In this document: positions 1 to 5,863 of the stretch, one piece after another
Position numbering within the stretch: the stretch's first letter is position 1
How the letters are laid out: the number at the start of each line of letters is the position of its first letter
Assembly (NCBI GenBank): GCA_001803645.1
Contig: MHDW01000220.1
Location: forward strand, 1 to 10,100
Reading direction: 5' to 3'
DNA: 10,100 nucleotides
From: Nitrospirae bacterium GWC2_42_7
GTDB lineage: Bacteria; Nitrospirota; Thermodesulfovibrionia; Thermodesulfovibrionales; UBA6898
The notes under the pieces: generated by a model
The model's input: only the letters and a program-made list of their open reading frames with translations
Told to the model about the DNA's origin: nothing
Database searches by the model: none
Translations under genes and position numbers: made by a program

Positions 1-58
1 TCTGTCCGGAAGATACTGCGCACAAACTTACTGAAAAAGACTAAAAGGGTCTACGGTC

Positions 59-193
59 TCAGCACTTCTTATCAGGCCGTTCCTGGCCCTTGCCTGGAAC
101 TGCTCAGGTGGGGACGCCGAGTTTAGGGAAAATATATACCTGTAGAACTATCCATACGGCTACAATCAGCAATATAACTAAGAGGTCATTCAT
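59..193 (-). CDS. Candidate one-helix membrane microprotein with in-frame UGA (possible selenoprotein)
   Basis: I do not recognise this gene with certainty. The ATG overlaps the last base of the rplQ stop (TAATG), so translation could be coupled. The first 29 codons give MND, a strongly hydrophobic stretch (about residues 4-22, LLVILLIVAVWIVLQVYIF), then PKLGVPT. Codon 30 is TGA (104-106). The same frame then continues for 14 residues (AVPGKGQERPDKKC) to a second TGA (59-61). If the first UGA is a stop, the product is a 29-residue membrane peptide. If it is read as selenocysteine, the product is 44 residues with Sec at 30, about eight residues beyond the helix, and a Cys at 44. The charged C-terminal part predicts an N-out/C-in orientation. 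The Shine-Dalgarno is weak (A-rich AAAGAA). A GC-rich hairpin lies 3 nt after the first UGA. The hydrophobic reading frame right after rplQ looks real; the recoding is inference. Confidence 0.45.
79..100 (-). promoter_or_regulatory. bSECIS-like hairpin just downstream of the in-frame UGA
   Basis: On the minus strand GTTCCAGGC (100-92) pairs with GCCAGGAAC (87-79): eight Watson-Crick pairs, one A-A mismatch, and a four-base loop AAGG. It begins 3 nt after the TGA at 104-106. The loop G lies about 14 nt after that TGA, slightly short for known bacterial SECIS elements. A second helix, CTCGGCG (121-115) with TGCTGAG (64-58), including two G-U pairs, could enclose the whole element. The sequence after the hairpin (GGCCTGATAAG) has no T-run, so it is not a standard intrinsic terminator. 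Confidence 0.35.
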
Positions 194-759
194 TATTCTT
201 TTTCTTTCTTTGCCTTCTTCTCAGTTTTTTCGCTTTTTACAGTCTTGGCTGGTTTGGCTTTCTTTTCGCTTTTCTCCGGCTTTGCAGCCTTCTTGCTTTT
301 TGCTGGTTTGGCTTCCTTCTCACTTGGCGCCGGCTTCTCAGCCTTTTCGCTCTTTGCGGCCTTAGCTTCCTTCTTGGCCTTTCCCTTGGGCTGTTTGATA
401 CTCTCGTAATCGATGAACTCAAGTATAGCCATAGGGGCTGAGTCTTTAAGCCTGTTTCTGGTCTGGATAAGCCTCAGATATCCGCCGTTCCTTCCAACAA
501 AACGCGGCGCTATTTCACTGAAAAGCTTTGATGCAACATTCCTGTCGGAAATATATGAAAAGACCTGTCTCTTGGAATGAAGATCTCCCTTTATTCCAAA
601 GGTGATCATCCTCTCAGCAATCCTTCTGGCCTCTTTTGCCTTTGCTACTGTTGTCTCTATCCTCTGGTTTTCAAAAAGAGACGTTACTATACCTTTTAAG
701 AGTGCTTTCCTCTGGTTGGCTGTTCTGCCAAATAATCTTCCGTCTACCTTATGACGCAT
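193..759 (-). CDS. rplQ: 50S ribosomal protein L17 with long Lys/Ala/Glu-rich C-terminal tail
   Basis: L17 is a large-subunit protein near the peptide exit region and the last classical gene of the alpha operon. Residues 1-118 are the conserved core, starting [20 protein letters not shown] and ending near MAILEFIDYES, which is about the length of a normal bacterial L17. Residues about 121-188 form a low-complexity tail of Lys, Ala, Glu, Ser and Pro. The tail contains an 18-residue unit repeated in tandem (136-153 and 154-171). It resembles histone-H1-like or AlgP-type tails in composition and probably binds rRNA or is disordered; its role is inferred. The ATG lies inside the last codons of rpoA (11-nt overlap, 749-759). 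A GGAGG within rpoA sits 11 nt upstream. Confidence 0.97.
   Translation of the reverse strand: MRHKVDGRLFGRTANQRKALLKGIVTSLFENQRIETTVAKAKEARRIAERMITFGIKGDLHSKRQVFSYISDRNVASKLFSEIAPRFVGRNGGYLRLIQTRNRLKDSAPMAILEFIDYESIKQPKGKAKKEAKAAKSEKAEKPAPSEKEAKPAKSKKAAKPEKSEKKAKPAKTVKSEKTEKKAKKEKE
247..354. repeat. 54-bp tandem duplication inside the L17 tail
   Basis: Two adjacent 54-bp units (247-300 and 301-354) match at roughly 43 of 54 positions by hand alignment. They encode KSKKAAKPEKSEKKAKPA and KSEKAEKPAPSEKEAKPA. The unit is a whole number of codons (18), so the frame is kept. This is the sign of tail growth by replication slippage. Confidence 0.8.
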
Positions 760-1789
760 TGTCTCTTATACCTCCGCCATGTGAAGCTTCCTCTCTCCTA
801 AGGCTAAGATTATCCGGATCAATTCTCATGCCGAGGTGAAGCCCCATTCTGCCTAATATCTCTTTTATTTCATTAAGTGATTTTCTTCCGAAATTTTTTG
901 TCTTGAGCATCTCCTGTTCAGTTTTGCTGACAAGTTCGCCTATTGTCTTGATATCAGCATTTTTCAGGCAATTATAGGACCTGACAGAAAGTTCAAGTTC
1001 ATCAACATTTCTCATAAGGCTGTTGTCAAGATTAGTTCCTTCATCCTCGGAATGAACTACAGCCATCTCTTCAGAAACAACCTTTTCTTCTTCCTCTTCA
1101 AATATGAAAAAGTCCATATGTTCTATTATGATCGAAGCCGCCTGTGAAACAGCCTTTTCAGGCGCAATGCTTCCATCAGTCCAGATCTCCATAATAAGCC
1201 TGTCATAGTCAGTATCTCTGCCGACCCTAGCCTTCTCTACCCAGTAATTGACCTTATTGACAGGAGCAAAGACAGCATCCACCGTGATCATTCCAACAGG
1301 CAGGTCTTCATCTTTTGTTTCTGCAACAGTATATCCCTTGCCTTTACTGATATATACTTCTACTTCAAATTCGCTTCCTTTATCAAGAGTAGCTATGACC
1401 TGTTCAGGGTTAAGGACCTCGATCGAAGAATCGCATTTCAGGTCAGAGCCTGTTACCTGCCCCGGTTTTTTTGCGCTGAAAGTGGCAATCTTATTGCCTT
1501 CACCGGCAAATTTGAACCGAAGCTTCTTAATATTCAGGATTATATCTATCACATCTTCTTTAATCCCGGTAATACTCGAAAACTCATGGGGTGCTCCCAG
1601 AATTTTCACTGCAGTTACAGCAGCCCCTTCAAGAGAAGAAAGCAATACTCTCCTTAGCGAATTTCCTATAGTAGTTCCGAACCCGCGTTCAAACGGCTCA
1701 ACTATGATCTTACCGTAGGTACTGCTAAGCGTTTCTTCATCAAACCTGATCTTCTCAGGTAATTGAAAGCCTTTTTTCTTTAAGTTCAT
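749..1789 (-). CDS. rpoA: DNA-directed RNA polymerase subunit alpha
   Basis: The alpha subunit dimerises to start assembly of RNA polymerase and contacts activators and UP-element DNA through its C-terminal domain. The product is 346 residues. The N-terminal domain covers about 1-230 and contains the dimerisation/assembly segment [20 protein letters not shown] (38-57). A short linker (about 229-256) is very acidic (a run of five Glu). The C-terminal domain covers about 258-323, with the conserved VRSYNCLK segment (269-276), where R270 matches E. coli R265, and [17 protein letters not shown] (301-317). I chose the ATG at 1789 over one at 1801 because GGGAGG lies 4 nt upstream of it and the protein then begins [11 protein letters not shown], as expected for the family. 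The spacer before it is AT-rich, and the 3' end overlaps rplQ. Confidence 0.98.
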   Translation of the reverse strand: MNLKKKGFQLPEKIRFDEETLSSTYGKIIVEPFERGFGTTIGNSLRRVLLSSLEGAAVTAVKILGAPHEFSSITGIKEDVIDIILNIKKLRFKFAGEGNKIATFSAKKPGQVTGSDLKCDSSIEVLNPEQVIATLDKGSEFEVEVYISKGKGYTVAETKDEDLPVGMITVDAVFAPVNKVNYWVEKARVGRDTDYDRLIMEIWTDGSIAPEKAVSQAASIIIEHMDFFIFEEEEEKVVSEEMAVVHSEDEGTNLDNSLMRNVDELELSVRSYNCLKNADIKTIGELVSKTEQEMLKTKNFGRKSLNEIKEILGRMGLHLGMRIDPDNLSLRREEASHGGGIRDNAS

Positions 1790-1874
1790 AAGGCCTCCCA
1801 TGCCTAATAAATTTATTTTTAATAATTAATACAAGCTTACAAAAATTCAAAACCTAAACTGTGATCCAGGCCCT
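1790..1874 (-). other. AT-rich spacer between rpsD and rpoA
   Basis: This 85-bp gap is strikingly AT-rich: about 11 of 60 bases are G or C in 1801-1860. It could hold an internal promoter for rpoA-rplQ or act as an UP-like tract. I find only weak hexamers (for example TTGAAT with AATTAT after 17 bp), so no promoter is called. Confidence 0.4.
1794..1799 (-). promoter_or_regulatory. Shine-Dalgarno deciding the rpoA start
   Basis: GGGAGG is followed by four bases (CCTT) and the ATG at 1787-1789. A start at the upstream in-frame ATG (1799-1801) would put this motif inside the coding sequence. Confidence 0.75.
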
Positions 1875-1889
1875 CTATTTTGAATAGAG
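1873..1889 (-). other. Hairpin spanning the rpsD stop codon
   Basis: CTCTATT and AATAGAG form a perfect 7-bp inverted repeat around a 3-nt loop. The TAG stop of rpsD (1875-1877) lies in one arm. No T-run follows on the minus strand (GGGCCTGG), so this is not an intrinsic terminator. It might slow ribosomes or stabilise the upstream mRNA; that is inference. Confidence 0.45.
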
Positions 1890-2501
1890 TTCCACTATCA
1901 ACTGCTCCTGAGCAGGAAGCTGAATGTCTTCTCTTGACGGTATCTGTAAAAGTTTGCCTCTGAAGACCTGAAAATCTATCTCTACCCAGGATGGTATACC
2001 TCTTTGTTCTATTTTTGATAAACTGTCTTTTACCATATCTAAATCGCGAATTGACTCCTTTGCTTCGATCATATCGCCAACCTGAAGAATATATGACGGT
2101 ATATTGACTCTTTTGCCATTAACAAGAAAGTGTCCATGATTCACAAGCTGTCTTGCGCTCGTCCTGTTAGGTGCAAAACCCATCCTGTATACCATATTAT
2201 CAAGACGCCTTTCCAGTAACTGCAGAAGTACTTCACCTGTTACTCCCTTTTTCCTCTCAGCATTATGGAAATATCTCCTGAACTGCTTTTCGAGGACTCC
2301 GTATATTTTCCTTACCTTCTGTTTTTCTCTCAGCTGTATCCCGTAATCCGATATCTTACTCCTGCGCTGTCCATGCTGGCCCGGGGGATACTGTCTCCTT
2401 TCTACAGCGCATTTCTCTGTAAAACATCTGTCGCCTTTGAGAAAGAGCTTTTCACTTTCCCTGCGACATATCCTGCACTGCGCACCGCTATATCTTGCCA
2501 A
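1875..2501 (-). CDS. rpsD: 30S ribosomal protein S4, zinc-binding form
   Basis: S4 is a primary 16S rRNA-binding protein that nucleates 30S assembly and in E. coli represses its own operon. The product is 208 residues from a TTG start. An N-terminal zinc knuckle has C9, C12, C26 and C31 (CX2C-X13-CX4C), the spacing found in Thermus-type S4. An S4 RNA-binding domain lies at about 97-160, with [20 protein letters not shown] followed by a conserved VNG loop. The start at 2501 gives the family's [10 protein letters not shown]-terminus and has AAGGAGG 7 nt upstream. A longer reading from 2558 would run antisense-like through the end of rpsK in another frame, giving a non-family extension. rpsK stops one base upstream, so the two genes are coupled. 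Confidence 0.97.
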   Translation of the reverse strand: MARYSGAQCRICRRESEKLFLKGDRCFTEKCAVERRQYPPGQHGQRRSKISDYGIQLREKQKVRKIYGVLEKQFRRYFHNAERKKGVTGEVLLQLLERRLDNMVYRMGFAPNRTSARQLVNHGHFLVNGKRVNIPSYILQVGDMIEAKESIRDLDMVKDSLSKIEQRGIPSWVEIDFQVFRGKLLQIPSREDIQLPAQEQLIVELYSK

Positions 2502-2502
2502 T

Positions 2503-2889
2503 TTATACCCTCCTTCTCTTTGGCGGTCTGCACCCGTTATGAGGTACAGGGGTAACATCCTTAATAAGGTTTATATCAAGGCCTGCTGCCTGAAGCGCCC
2601 TTATGGCAGATTCCCTGCCGGCACCCGGGCCCTTAACATAAACTTCAACTTGTTTCATCCCAAAATCCATAGCCTTTTTTGCAGCAGCCTCAGCAGCCAT
2701 CTGCGCTGCATAAGGTGTCCCTTTTCGTGAGCCCTTGAATCCGAGGTTACCTGCGCTTGACCATGTTATTACAGCTCCGCTTGGATCTGTTATTGTTACT
2801 ATTGTATTGTTAAAGGTCGCCTGTATATATGCAGCTCCACTGGCGATCCTTTTCTTTTCTCTCTTGACTCCCTTTTTCCTCTGAGCCAT
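2503..2889 (-). CDS. rpsK: 30S ribosomal protein S11
   Basis: S11 lies on the 30S platform and helps form the mRNA exit region together with S7. The 128-residue product is of normal family length. Residues 1-15 are a basic tail, followed by the conserved [21 protein letters not shown] segment region. The C-terminal half carries [18 protein letters not shown] and ends in the invariant stretch [17 protein letters not shown]. The ATG is 3 nt after the rpsM stop, with AAGGAGG in the last codons of rpsM 8 nt upstream. Its last codons in turn supply the Shine-Dalgarno for rpsD. Confidence 0.99.
   Translation of the reverse strand: MAQRKKGVKREKKRIASGAAYIQATFNNTIVTITDPSGAVITWSSAGNLGFKGSRKGTPYAAQMAAEAAAKKAMDFGMKQVEVYVKGPGAGRESAIRALQAAGLDINLIKDVTPVPHNGCRPPKRRRV
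2509..2515 (-). promoter_or_regulatory. Shine-Dalgarno deciding the rpsD TTG start
   Basis: AAGGAGG lies inside the last Arg codons of rpsK, 7 nt before the TTG at 2499-2501. This supports the TTG over the upstream ATG at 2558. Confidence 0.85.
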
Positions 2890-2892
2890 TAA

Positions 2893-3267
2893 TTACGCCT
2901 CCTTCTTTTTGCCAACAACAGCTTTTCTGGGACCTTTTCTTGTGCGGGCATTCGTCTTGGTCCTCTGCCCTCTTAAAGGTAGTCCTGACCTGTGTCTCAG
3001 TCCCCTGTAACATCCGATTTCTGTCAATCTCTTTATATTCATAGTTGTATCGCGCCTGAGATCACCTTCAACCCTGAAATCTCTTTCCAGTACAGTTCTG
3101 ATCTTGACAATATCTTCGTCAGTAAGGTCTTTAACTCTTACATTGCGACTCACCTTGACTTCATCCAGGATCTTTTGCGAAAGCGCTCTCCCTATTCCAA
3201 AAATACGGGTGAGCCCAATCTCAATTCGTTCAGTTTTGGGTAAATCTACTCCAGCAATTCTCGCCAT
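2893..3267 (-). CDS. rpsM: 30S ribosomal protein S13
   Basis: S13 sits in the 30S head and contacts the P-site tRNA and the large subunit through intersubunit bridges. The 124-residue product begins [20 protein letters not shown], contains the helix-two-turn-helix region (about 15-60, [12 protein letters not shown]) and the conserved [20 protein letters not shown] region. It ends in a very basic tail ([16 protein letters not shown]). The start has AGGAGA 5-6 nt upstream. It is the first gene of the classical alpha operon, and the spacer before it contains competing inverted repeats that may regulate it. Confidence 0.99.
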   Translation of the reverse strand: MARIAGVDLPKTERIEIGLTRIFGIGRALSQKILDEVKVSRNVRVKDLTDEDIVKIRTVLERDFRVEGDLRRDTTMNIKRLTEIGCYRGLRHRSGLPLRGQRTKTNARTRKGPRKAVVGKKKEA

Positions 3268-3279
3268 TTATTCTCCTCT

Positions 3280-3323
3280 CAGTGTCATTGTTATGTGTCA
3301 GTACGTACATGGGGCTGACACTG
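3280..3323 (-). promoter_or_regulatory. Competing inverted repeats in the rpsM leader
   Basis: On the minus strand CAGTGTCA (3323-3316) can pair perfectly over 8 bp with TGACACTG (3287-3280), directly before the rpsM Shine-Dalgarno. The overlapping GTGTCAG (3321-3315) can instead pair over 7 bp with CTGACAC (3301-3295). The two helices share one arm and exclude each other. E. coli S4 represses its operon at a structured rpsM leader; equivalence here is speculative. Confidence 0.4.
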
Positions 3324-3345
3324 CTTACTGTCACTAACCACTGTT

Positions 3346-3459
3346 TTATCCCTGCCTCTGTTTATGCCTCAGATTATCACAAATAACCCGCACAACACCT
3401 TTTCTTTTAATTATCTTGCATTTAGCACAAATCGGTTTCACTGATGAACGAACTTTCAT
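3346..3459 (-). CDS. rpmJ: 50S ribosomal protein L36, zinc-binding form
   Basis: L36 is the smallest large-subunit protein and buttresses 23S rRNA near the GTPase-associated region. Translating the minus strand from ATG 3457-3459 gives 37 residues, [20 protein letters not shown] then [17 protein letters not shown], and a TAA at 3346-3348. The zinc ligands C11, C14, C27 and H32 are all present, so this is the zinc-containing paralogue type. A GAGGTG motif precedes the ATG by about 4 nt. It lies between infA and rpsM, its usual position, and is flanked by spacers of 80 and 78 bp. Confidence 0.97.
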   Translation of the reverse strand: MKVRSSVKPICAKCKIIKRKGVVRVICDNLRHKQRQG

Positions 3460-3486
3460 ATACACCTCTTATTTAGTTGAGATTGT

Positions 3487-3526
3487 GGTTAAGTCTAAGA
3501 GAGATTTTTCATACCTGACCTTAACC
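3487..3526 (-). other. Stem-loop and short repeat in the infA-rpmJ spacer
   Basis: GGTTAAGTC (3487-3495) and GACCTTAACC (3517-3526) are inverted copies, giving a 9-bp stem with one bulged base and a loop of about 21 nt. Just upstream on the minus strand two imperfect 12-mers, GAGGTTTAGGCT and GAGGTTAAGGTC, stand in tandem. No T-run follows the stem, so a terminator is unlikely. The function is unknown. Confidence 0.4.
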
Positions 3527-3539
3527 TCAGCCTAAACCT

Positions 3540-3758
3540 CTATTTAAATCTGTATGTTATCCTGCCCTTTGTAAGATCATATGGAGAAAGTTCAATTGTT
3601 ACTTTGTCTCCAGGTAATATTTTTATAAAATGCATTCTCATTTTGCCGGACACATAGGCCAGTATTATCTGACCATTTTCAAGCTCTACCCTGAACATTG
3701 CATTTGGCAAAGTTTCTACAATGGTTCCCTGTACTTCTATGTTTTCTTCTTTAGCCAT
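3540..3758 (-). CDS. infA: Translation initiation factor IF-1
   Basis: IF1 binds the 30S A site during initiation and works with IF2 and IF3. The 72-residue product is of standard length and consists of one OB-fold domain. It opens [20 protein letters not shown], followed by the [10 protein letters not shown] strand, the [16 protein letters not shown] region that contacts 16S rRNA, and the ending [11 protein letters not shown]. No Shine-Dalgarno is visible: the 20 bases after the map stop are AAAAAAACTATAATTTCTATTT-like A/T sequence. A near-consensus promoter ends 8 nt before the ATG, suggesting a leaderless mRNA in addition to read-through from map. Confidence 0.98.
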   Translation of the reverse strand: MAKEENIEVQGTIVETLPNAMFRVELENGQIILAYVSGKMRMHFIKILPGDKVTIELSPYDLTKGRITYRFK

Positions 3759-3766
3759 AAATAGAA

Positions 3767-3796
3767 ATTATAGTTTTTTTAACTGCATTTAGTCAA
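3767..3796 (-). promoter_or_regulatory. Near-consensus sigma-70 promoter for infA (leaderless geometry)
   Basis: The -35 box is TTGACT (3796-3791, five of six bases), the spacer is 18 bp, and the -10 box is a perfect TATAAT (3772-3767). Normal start-site spacing puts +1 near 3762-3758, that is 0-4 nt before the infA ATG (3758). The -35 box lies in the last codons of map. Confidence 0.6.
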
Positions 3797-4528
3797 GATT
3801 TTAGGTTTATTCTCAGTAACAAGCACTGTGTGTTCAAAATGGGCTGAGTTCTTCCCGTCAGCTGTAACAGCTGTCCATCCGTCTTTAAGTATCTTAACGT
3901 CATAAGTACCTGCATTCACCATCGGCTCTATTGCAAGTGTCATTCCTCTCTTAAGTCTCGGCCCTTGCCCCGGAGTTCCATAGTTAGGTATCTGTGGTTC
4001 TTCATGAAGAGACCTTCCAATGCCATGTCCGACAAAGAGCTTTACAACAGAAAATCCGTTATCCTCAACATGTTTCTGAATAGCATGTGATATGTCAGAC
4101 ACACGTCTGCCTTCAACAGCGTTTTCTATGCCTAGATACAGGGCATCCTCTGTTACTCTAACCAGATTTTCTGTGGCATTATCCACCTTGCCCATTTTTA
4201 ATGTAACCGCTGCATCACCGTAAAAACCATCCATATAAACCCCGAGATCAATGCTCACAATGTCGCCTTCTGCAAGTTTACGGGAAGAAGGAATGCCGTG
4301 CACAACTTCTTCATTAACAGAGACACATATGCTTGCAGGGTAATCCCTGTAGCCTTTAAATGCAGCTATGCCGCCCAGCGCCCTTATGCGCTCGTCTGCG
4401 TAATTTTCTATTTCTTTTGTTGTCATTCCTATTTCTACCATCTTTTTAAAAGATTCCAATAATTCAGCCACGACCCTGCAGGCTCTGGACATTTTTTCTA
4501 TCTCTTCGGGTGACTTAAGATAAATCAC
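3779..4528 (-). CDS. map: Methionine aminopeptidase, type I
   Basis: This cytosolic metalloprotease removes the initiator Met from new proteins as they leave the ribosome. The 249-residue product is of the short type Ia length with no N-terminal zinc-finger extension. The expected active-site set is complete: H77 (VVHGIP), metal ligands D94 (SIDLG) and D105 (YGDAAV), H168 (GHGIG), E201 (IEPMVNAG) and E232 (HFEHTV), with H175 in the usual second His position. The start is GTG at 4526-4528, with GAGGG 4 nt upstream; no ATG is in frame before it. It follows secY directly after 26 bp, with no adenylate kinase gene between them. Its last codons hold the -35 box of the infA promoter. Confidence 0.97.
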   Translation of the reverse strand: MIYLKSPEEIEKMSRACRVVAELLESFKKMVEIGMTTKEIENYADERIRALGGIAAFKGYRDYPASICVSVNEEVVHGIPSSRKLAEGDIVSIDLGVYMDGFYGDAAVTLKMGKVDNATENLVRVTEDALYLGIENAVEGRRVSDISHAIQKHVEDNGFSVVKLFVGHGIGRSLHEEPQIPNYGTPGQGPRLKRGMTLAIEPMVNAGTYDVKILKDGWTAVTADGKNSAHFEHTVLVTENKPKILTKCS

Positions 4529-4554
4529 AACACCCTCGAAAGCATGTTCGGCAA

Positions 4555-5862
4555 TTATCCCTTTCTGCCTCTGATCCTGCCCTTTTTAAGGAATCCCTCA
4601 TAAGACCTTGTTACCAGGTGGGACTCTATCTGCGAAACAGTATCAAGCGCTACGCCAACAGCTATCAGAAGGGAAGTGCCTCCGAAATAAAACGGAACAT
4701 TAAATTTCTTTATTAAAATCTCAGGGATAACGCAGACAGTTGCAAGATATATCGCACCCACAAAAGTCAGCCTCGAAAGAACGCGGTAAAGATATTCCGA
4801 TGTCTTCTGCCCCGGCCTTATACCTGGAACAAAACCCCCGTATTTCTTGAGGTTGTCTGCAATATCAACCGGGTTAAAGACTATTGCTGTATAAAAATAA
4901 GCAAAAAAGAAGATCAAACTTACATATAACACGGTATAAAGCAAAGTCCCGAAAGATAACTCCCTTGAAATAGCCTGTACCCATGGCACCTGTATAAAAC
5001 CTGCAATAGTTGCCGGAAACATAATAATTGAAGATGCAAATATAGGGGGAATAACCCCGGCTGTATTTATTTTAAGCGGCAGATGCGTTGACTGGCCGCC
5101 ATATACTTTTCTTCCAACAACTCTCTTTGCATACTGGACAGGTATCTTCCTTTGCCCTCTTTCCAGAAATATTATCCCGGCAACTACACCGACCATCATT
5201 ATCACAAGGAATATAACAAAAAACGGGGATAATTCACCTGCTTGCACAAGCCTTATTGTGCTCATAACAGCACTGGGAAATCTTGCGACAATACCGGCAA
5301 AGATTATCAATGAGATCCCGTTGCCGATCCCTCTTTCTGTTATCTGTTCTCCAAGCCACATTATGAACGCAGTGCCTGAGGTCAGTGTGATCATTGTGAC
5401 CAGCCTGAACGACCATCCCGGGCTTTGTACAAATGCGCCCTGCTGCATACTCTCAAGGCCGGCAGCAATACCAAAAGACTGGATAGCGCTGATCAGTATT
5501 GTCCCATATCTTGTATATCTTACAATCTTTTTTCTTCCGGCTTCTCCTTCTTTTGCGAGCTTGCCGATAGCCGGAATTACGACTGTAAGAAGCTGCATAA
5601 TGATCGAAGCGCTGATATAAGGCATTATGCCGAGTGCAAAAATAGTCATCTGTGACAGTGCTCCACCTGAGAACATATCGAAGAAGCCCATCATTGCGCC
5701 GCCTGCTTTATTTAAAAACTTGCTTAATTCTGCACCGTTTATACCCGGGGTAGGAATATGGCAGCCGATCCTATAGACAGTCAATAAGGCGAGTGTAAAA
5801 AAAATCCTGTTCTTTAATTCTGCTATCTTGAAAATATTCTGAAAGTTCGAAAGTAGACCCAA
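4555..5862 (-). CDS. secY: Protein translocase subunit SecY
   Basis: SecY is the pore of the Sec translocon in the inner membrane and works with SecE, SecG, SecA and ribosomes. The 435-residue product has the usual length and about ten hydrophobic helices. It contains the early RIGCHIPTPGIN segment, the plug-region GGALSQMTIFALGIMPYISA, the basic cytosolic loop with RGQRKIPVQYAKR, and FAYFYTAIVFNPVDIADNLK before the KYGGFVPGIRPG loop. It ends in a basic tail, GFLKKGRIRGRKG. The start is TTG (5860-5862), one base after the rplO stop. GAGGT inside the end of rplO lies 8 nt upstream, and no ATG or GTG is better placed. Translation therefore looks coupled to L15. Confidence 0.97.
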   Translation of the reverse strand: MGLLSNFQNIFKIAELKNRIFFTLALLTVYRIGCHIPTPGINGAELSKFLNKAGGAMMGFFDMFSGGALSQMTIFALGIMPYISASIIMQLLTVVIPAIGKLAKEGEAGRKKIVRYTRYGTILISAIQSFGIAAGLESMQQGAFVQSPGWSFRLVTMITLTSGTAFIMWLGEQITERGIGNGISLIIFAGIVARFPSAVMSTIRLVQAGELSPFFVIFLVIMMVGVVAGIIFLERGQRKIPVQYAKRVVGRKVYGGQSTHLPLKINTAGVIPPIFASSIIMFPATIAGFIQVPWVQAISRELSFGTLLYTVLYVSLIFFFAYFYTAIVFNPVDIADNLKKYGGFVPGIRPGQKTSEYLYRVLSRLTFVGAIYLATVCVIPEILIKKFNVPFYFGGTSLLIAVGVALDTVSQIESHLVTRSYEGFLKKGRIRGRKG

Positions 5863-5863
5863 A

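Noticed and set aside
34..52. Possible intrinsic terminator for the operon (AGAC...GTCT followed by five T on the minus strand)
   Set aside because: The stem is only 4 bp with a 7-nt loop; too weak to call. The true terminator may lie outside the window.
1..57. Start of another gene or RNA at the left edge
   Set aside because: A short stretch with no convincing frame, ribosome-binding site or recognisable motif; nothing can be supported.
79..100. GC-rich hairpin as an intrinsic terminator after rplQ
   Set aside because: No T-run follows the 3' arm on the minus strand.
58..121. Known structured RNA such as 6S RNA, SRP RNA, a riboswitch or a tRNA
   Set aside because: I compared short conserved motifs by eye (6S bubble flanks, SRP GGAAG loop, c-di-GMP GGGACGC core, tRNA T-loop) and none fits with the required partner motifs. 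A covariance-model search would decide.
90..365. Plus-strand 91-codon frame opposite the L17 tail
   Set aside because: It lies antisense to rplQ and the microORF; its composition mirrors the repetitive L17 tail and it has no Shine-Dalgarno.
1790..1801. Longer rpoA starting at ATG 1801
   Set aside because: That would place the GGGAGG motif inside the gene; the ATG at 1789 has this motif 4 nt upstream and gives the family N-terminus.
2502..2558. Longer rpsD starting at ATG 2558
   Set aside because: The extra 19 residues overlap rpsK in another frame and are not part of S4; the TTG at 2501 has a strong Shine-Dalgarno and gives the four-Cys zinc knuckle at standard positions.
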